DNA of 64,000 bases from the NCBI GenBank assembly GCA_018241725.1, contig JAFEDI010000091.1, positions 1 through 64,000 of the forward strand, given 5' to 3'. Both the position numbers and the translations under genes were made by a program. Below, one piece after another: positions 63,130-64,000 of the stretch (position 1 is its first letter; each line of letters starts with the position of its first letter). Under the pieces are notes generated by a model. The model was not told the DNA's origin. It worked only from the letters and a program-made list of their open reading frames with translations, and did not search any database. This DNA comes from Pseudomonadota bacterium. GTDB lineage: Bacteria > Pseudomonadota > Gammaproteobacteria > Burkholderiales > Rhodocyclaceae.

Positions 63130-64000
63130 GTGCGTGACCTGCTGCTGGTCCTGATCCTGCTTTGGGCTCTCCCCAAAGCGGTAAAACATACCTACGTGGC
63201 GGTCAATCTGTGGTCCTGGATAAGCCTCATGAATCCGCATCGCCTATCGTACGGCTTCGCCTTCGATATGCCGTTTGCAGCCATCGCCGCTGCGGCTGCC
63301 TTGATTTCGCTGGCCGTCACCAAAGATACACTCGCAATACCCAAAGAACGCCCGGTCATCTTTCTGGCCCTCTTCATCACCTGGATGTTCGTCACTACAG
63401 CAACAGCGATCTATCCTGAGGATTCAATCGTTCAACTCAAGAAGGTCCTCAAGATCCAGATAATGACTGTTGTCGCACTGGCAGCCTTGCACGAACGCCG
63501 ACACATCCAGCTATTCCTGTGGATCAACGTGCTCTCGATCGGTTTCTTTGGGCTGAAAGGGGGATTCTTTACCGTTCTCACGGGTGGCGGAGCGCGTGTC
63601 TGGGGCCCGCCAGGGAGCTTTATCGAAGATAACAATGAGCTCGGCACCGCGCTCATCATGACCATCCCGCTGATGAACTACCTACGCCTGGTTTCGCCGC
63701 AGAAGTGGGTCAAGCGAGGCTTGCTCACACTGACGCTACTGTCAGCGGCAGCTGCATTGGGCACTCAATCCCGTGGAGCCCTCCTGGCAATCGCAGCGAT
63801 GGGATTCGTGCTATGGCTACGCTCTGAACGTAAGGCGCTCACGGGCATTTCAATCGCCCTGGTCGGTACACTGCTCATCAGCTTCATGCCATCCACCTGG
63901 GAGTCCCGGATGAGTACCATCCAGGACTATCAGAACGATGGGTCGGCCATGGGGCGTATCAATGCGTGGCATCTGGCCGTCAATATCGCCAACCATCGCC
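63130..64000 (+). CDS. O-antigen ligase-like protein, exosortase A-associated (partial)
   Basis: The first 290 residues run to the window edge; the rest lies outside. It is a polytopic membrane protein with LMNPHRLSYGFAFD, LKGGFFTVLTGGGARVWGPP, SFIEDNNELGTALIMTIPL and LGTQSRGALLAI. These match the Wzy/WaaL-type putative O-glycosylation ligase of exosortase A/PEP-CTERM systems. It suggests that an EpsH-type locus continues to the right. GTG 63130 gives the conserved VRDLLLVLILL start. Confidence 0.88.
   Translation, partial: MRDLLLVLILLWALPKAVKHTYVAVNLWSWISLMNPHRLSYGFAFDMPFAAIAAAAALISLAVTKDTLAIPKERPVIFLALFITWMFVTTATAIYPEDSIVQLKKVLKIQIMTVVALAALHERRHIQLFLWINVLSIGFFGLKGGFFTVLTGGGARVWGPPGSFIEDNNELGTALIMTIPLMNYLRLVSPQKWVKRGLLTLTLLSAAAALGTQSRGALLAIAAMGFVLWLRSERKALTGISIALVGTLLISFMPSTWESRMSTIQDYQNDGSAMGRINAWHLAVNIANHR

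Noticed and set aside
62766..63137. 123-codon frame taken as an intact small gene
   Set aside because: The flippase-like part covers only an N-terminal fragment and the rest has no likeness, so a remnant is more likely.
1..64000. CRISPR arrays, insertion sequences, tRNA or rRNA genes
   Set aside because: No regularly spaced repeats, transposase motifs, terminal inverted repeats with target duplications, or tRNA-like cloverleaf patterns were noticed by eye; a covariance-model scan was not possible.

Overview
The window is GC-rich, densely packed bacterial chromosome. Its gene content suggests a flagellated betaproteobacterium, most like Rhodocyclales (my inference from gene families and order; no database was searched). 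I saw no rRNA, tRNA, CRISPR array or insertion sequence.

Layout. (1) 0.1-3 kb: housekeeping genes (short CbiX-type chelatase, secreted M23 peptidase, TcdA, HAD phosphatase). (2) 3-13.8 kb: a glycan island. It has a CDP-glucose pathway (cytidylyltransferase, 4,6-dehydratase, 3,5-epimerase-like, C-methyltransferase, aminotransferase) with start/stop overlaps, then an acyltransferase, a CmcI-like methyltransferase and a four-module glycosyltransferase of 1188 residues. (3) 13.9-19.4 kb: fliC, flaG, fliD, fliS, fliT, fliK and fhlB, with two good sigma-28 promoters; the glycan island probably modifies flagellin. (4) 19.4-26 kb: yggX, a diguanylate cyclase, argA, a two-domain PPK2, rsmE and an IMPase-like gene. 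(5) 26-35 kb: Calvin-cycle and glycolytic genes prk, tkt, gap and pgk, interrupted by an opposing pair that encodes a lipoprotein and a MORN-repeat protein. (6) 35-40 kb: a second diguanylate cyclase, then a Fe-S protein and an AlkB-like gene behind a consensus sigma-54 promoter, then an FAD oxidase with a small partner. (7) 40-49 kb: ubiD, a pcm-rhodanese-tolC operon and a tetR-MFP-RND efflux operon with a clear operator. (8) 49-58.6 kb: the most interesting part. (9) 58.6-64 kb: an MFS transporter, a hybrid histidine kinase, a flippase remnant and the start of an exosortase-associated O-antigen-ligase-type gene cut by the window end.

The candidate new system is at 49.2-58.6 kb. A membrane histidine kinase and an NtrC-type regulator sit divergent to a porin-like protein and a short PstS-like periplasmic protein. 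Just downstream are two tandem copies of a TTGCAGTACTGC palindrome and a perfect -24/-12 sigma-54 promoter. These precede six tightly packed genes: a thermostable-hemolysin/GNAT-like protein, an AMP-forming acyl ligase, a heme-oxygenase-like diiron protein with a full ligand set, an SDR, a secreted TPR protein and a 46-residue membrane protein. I read this as a signal-regulated pathway that activates, oxidises or reduces and transfers an acyl group, making an unknown lipid-derived product. The architecture is visible in the sequence; the chemistry is inference.
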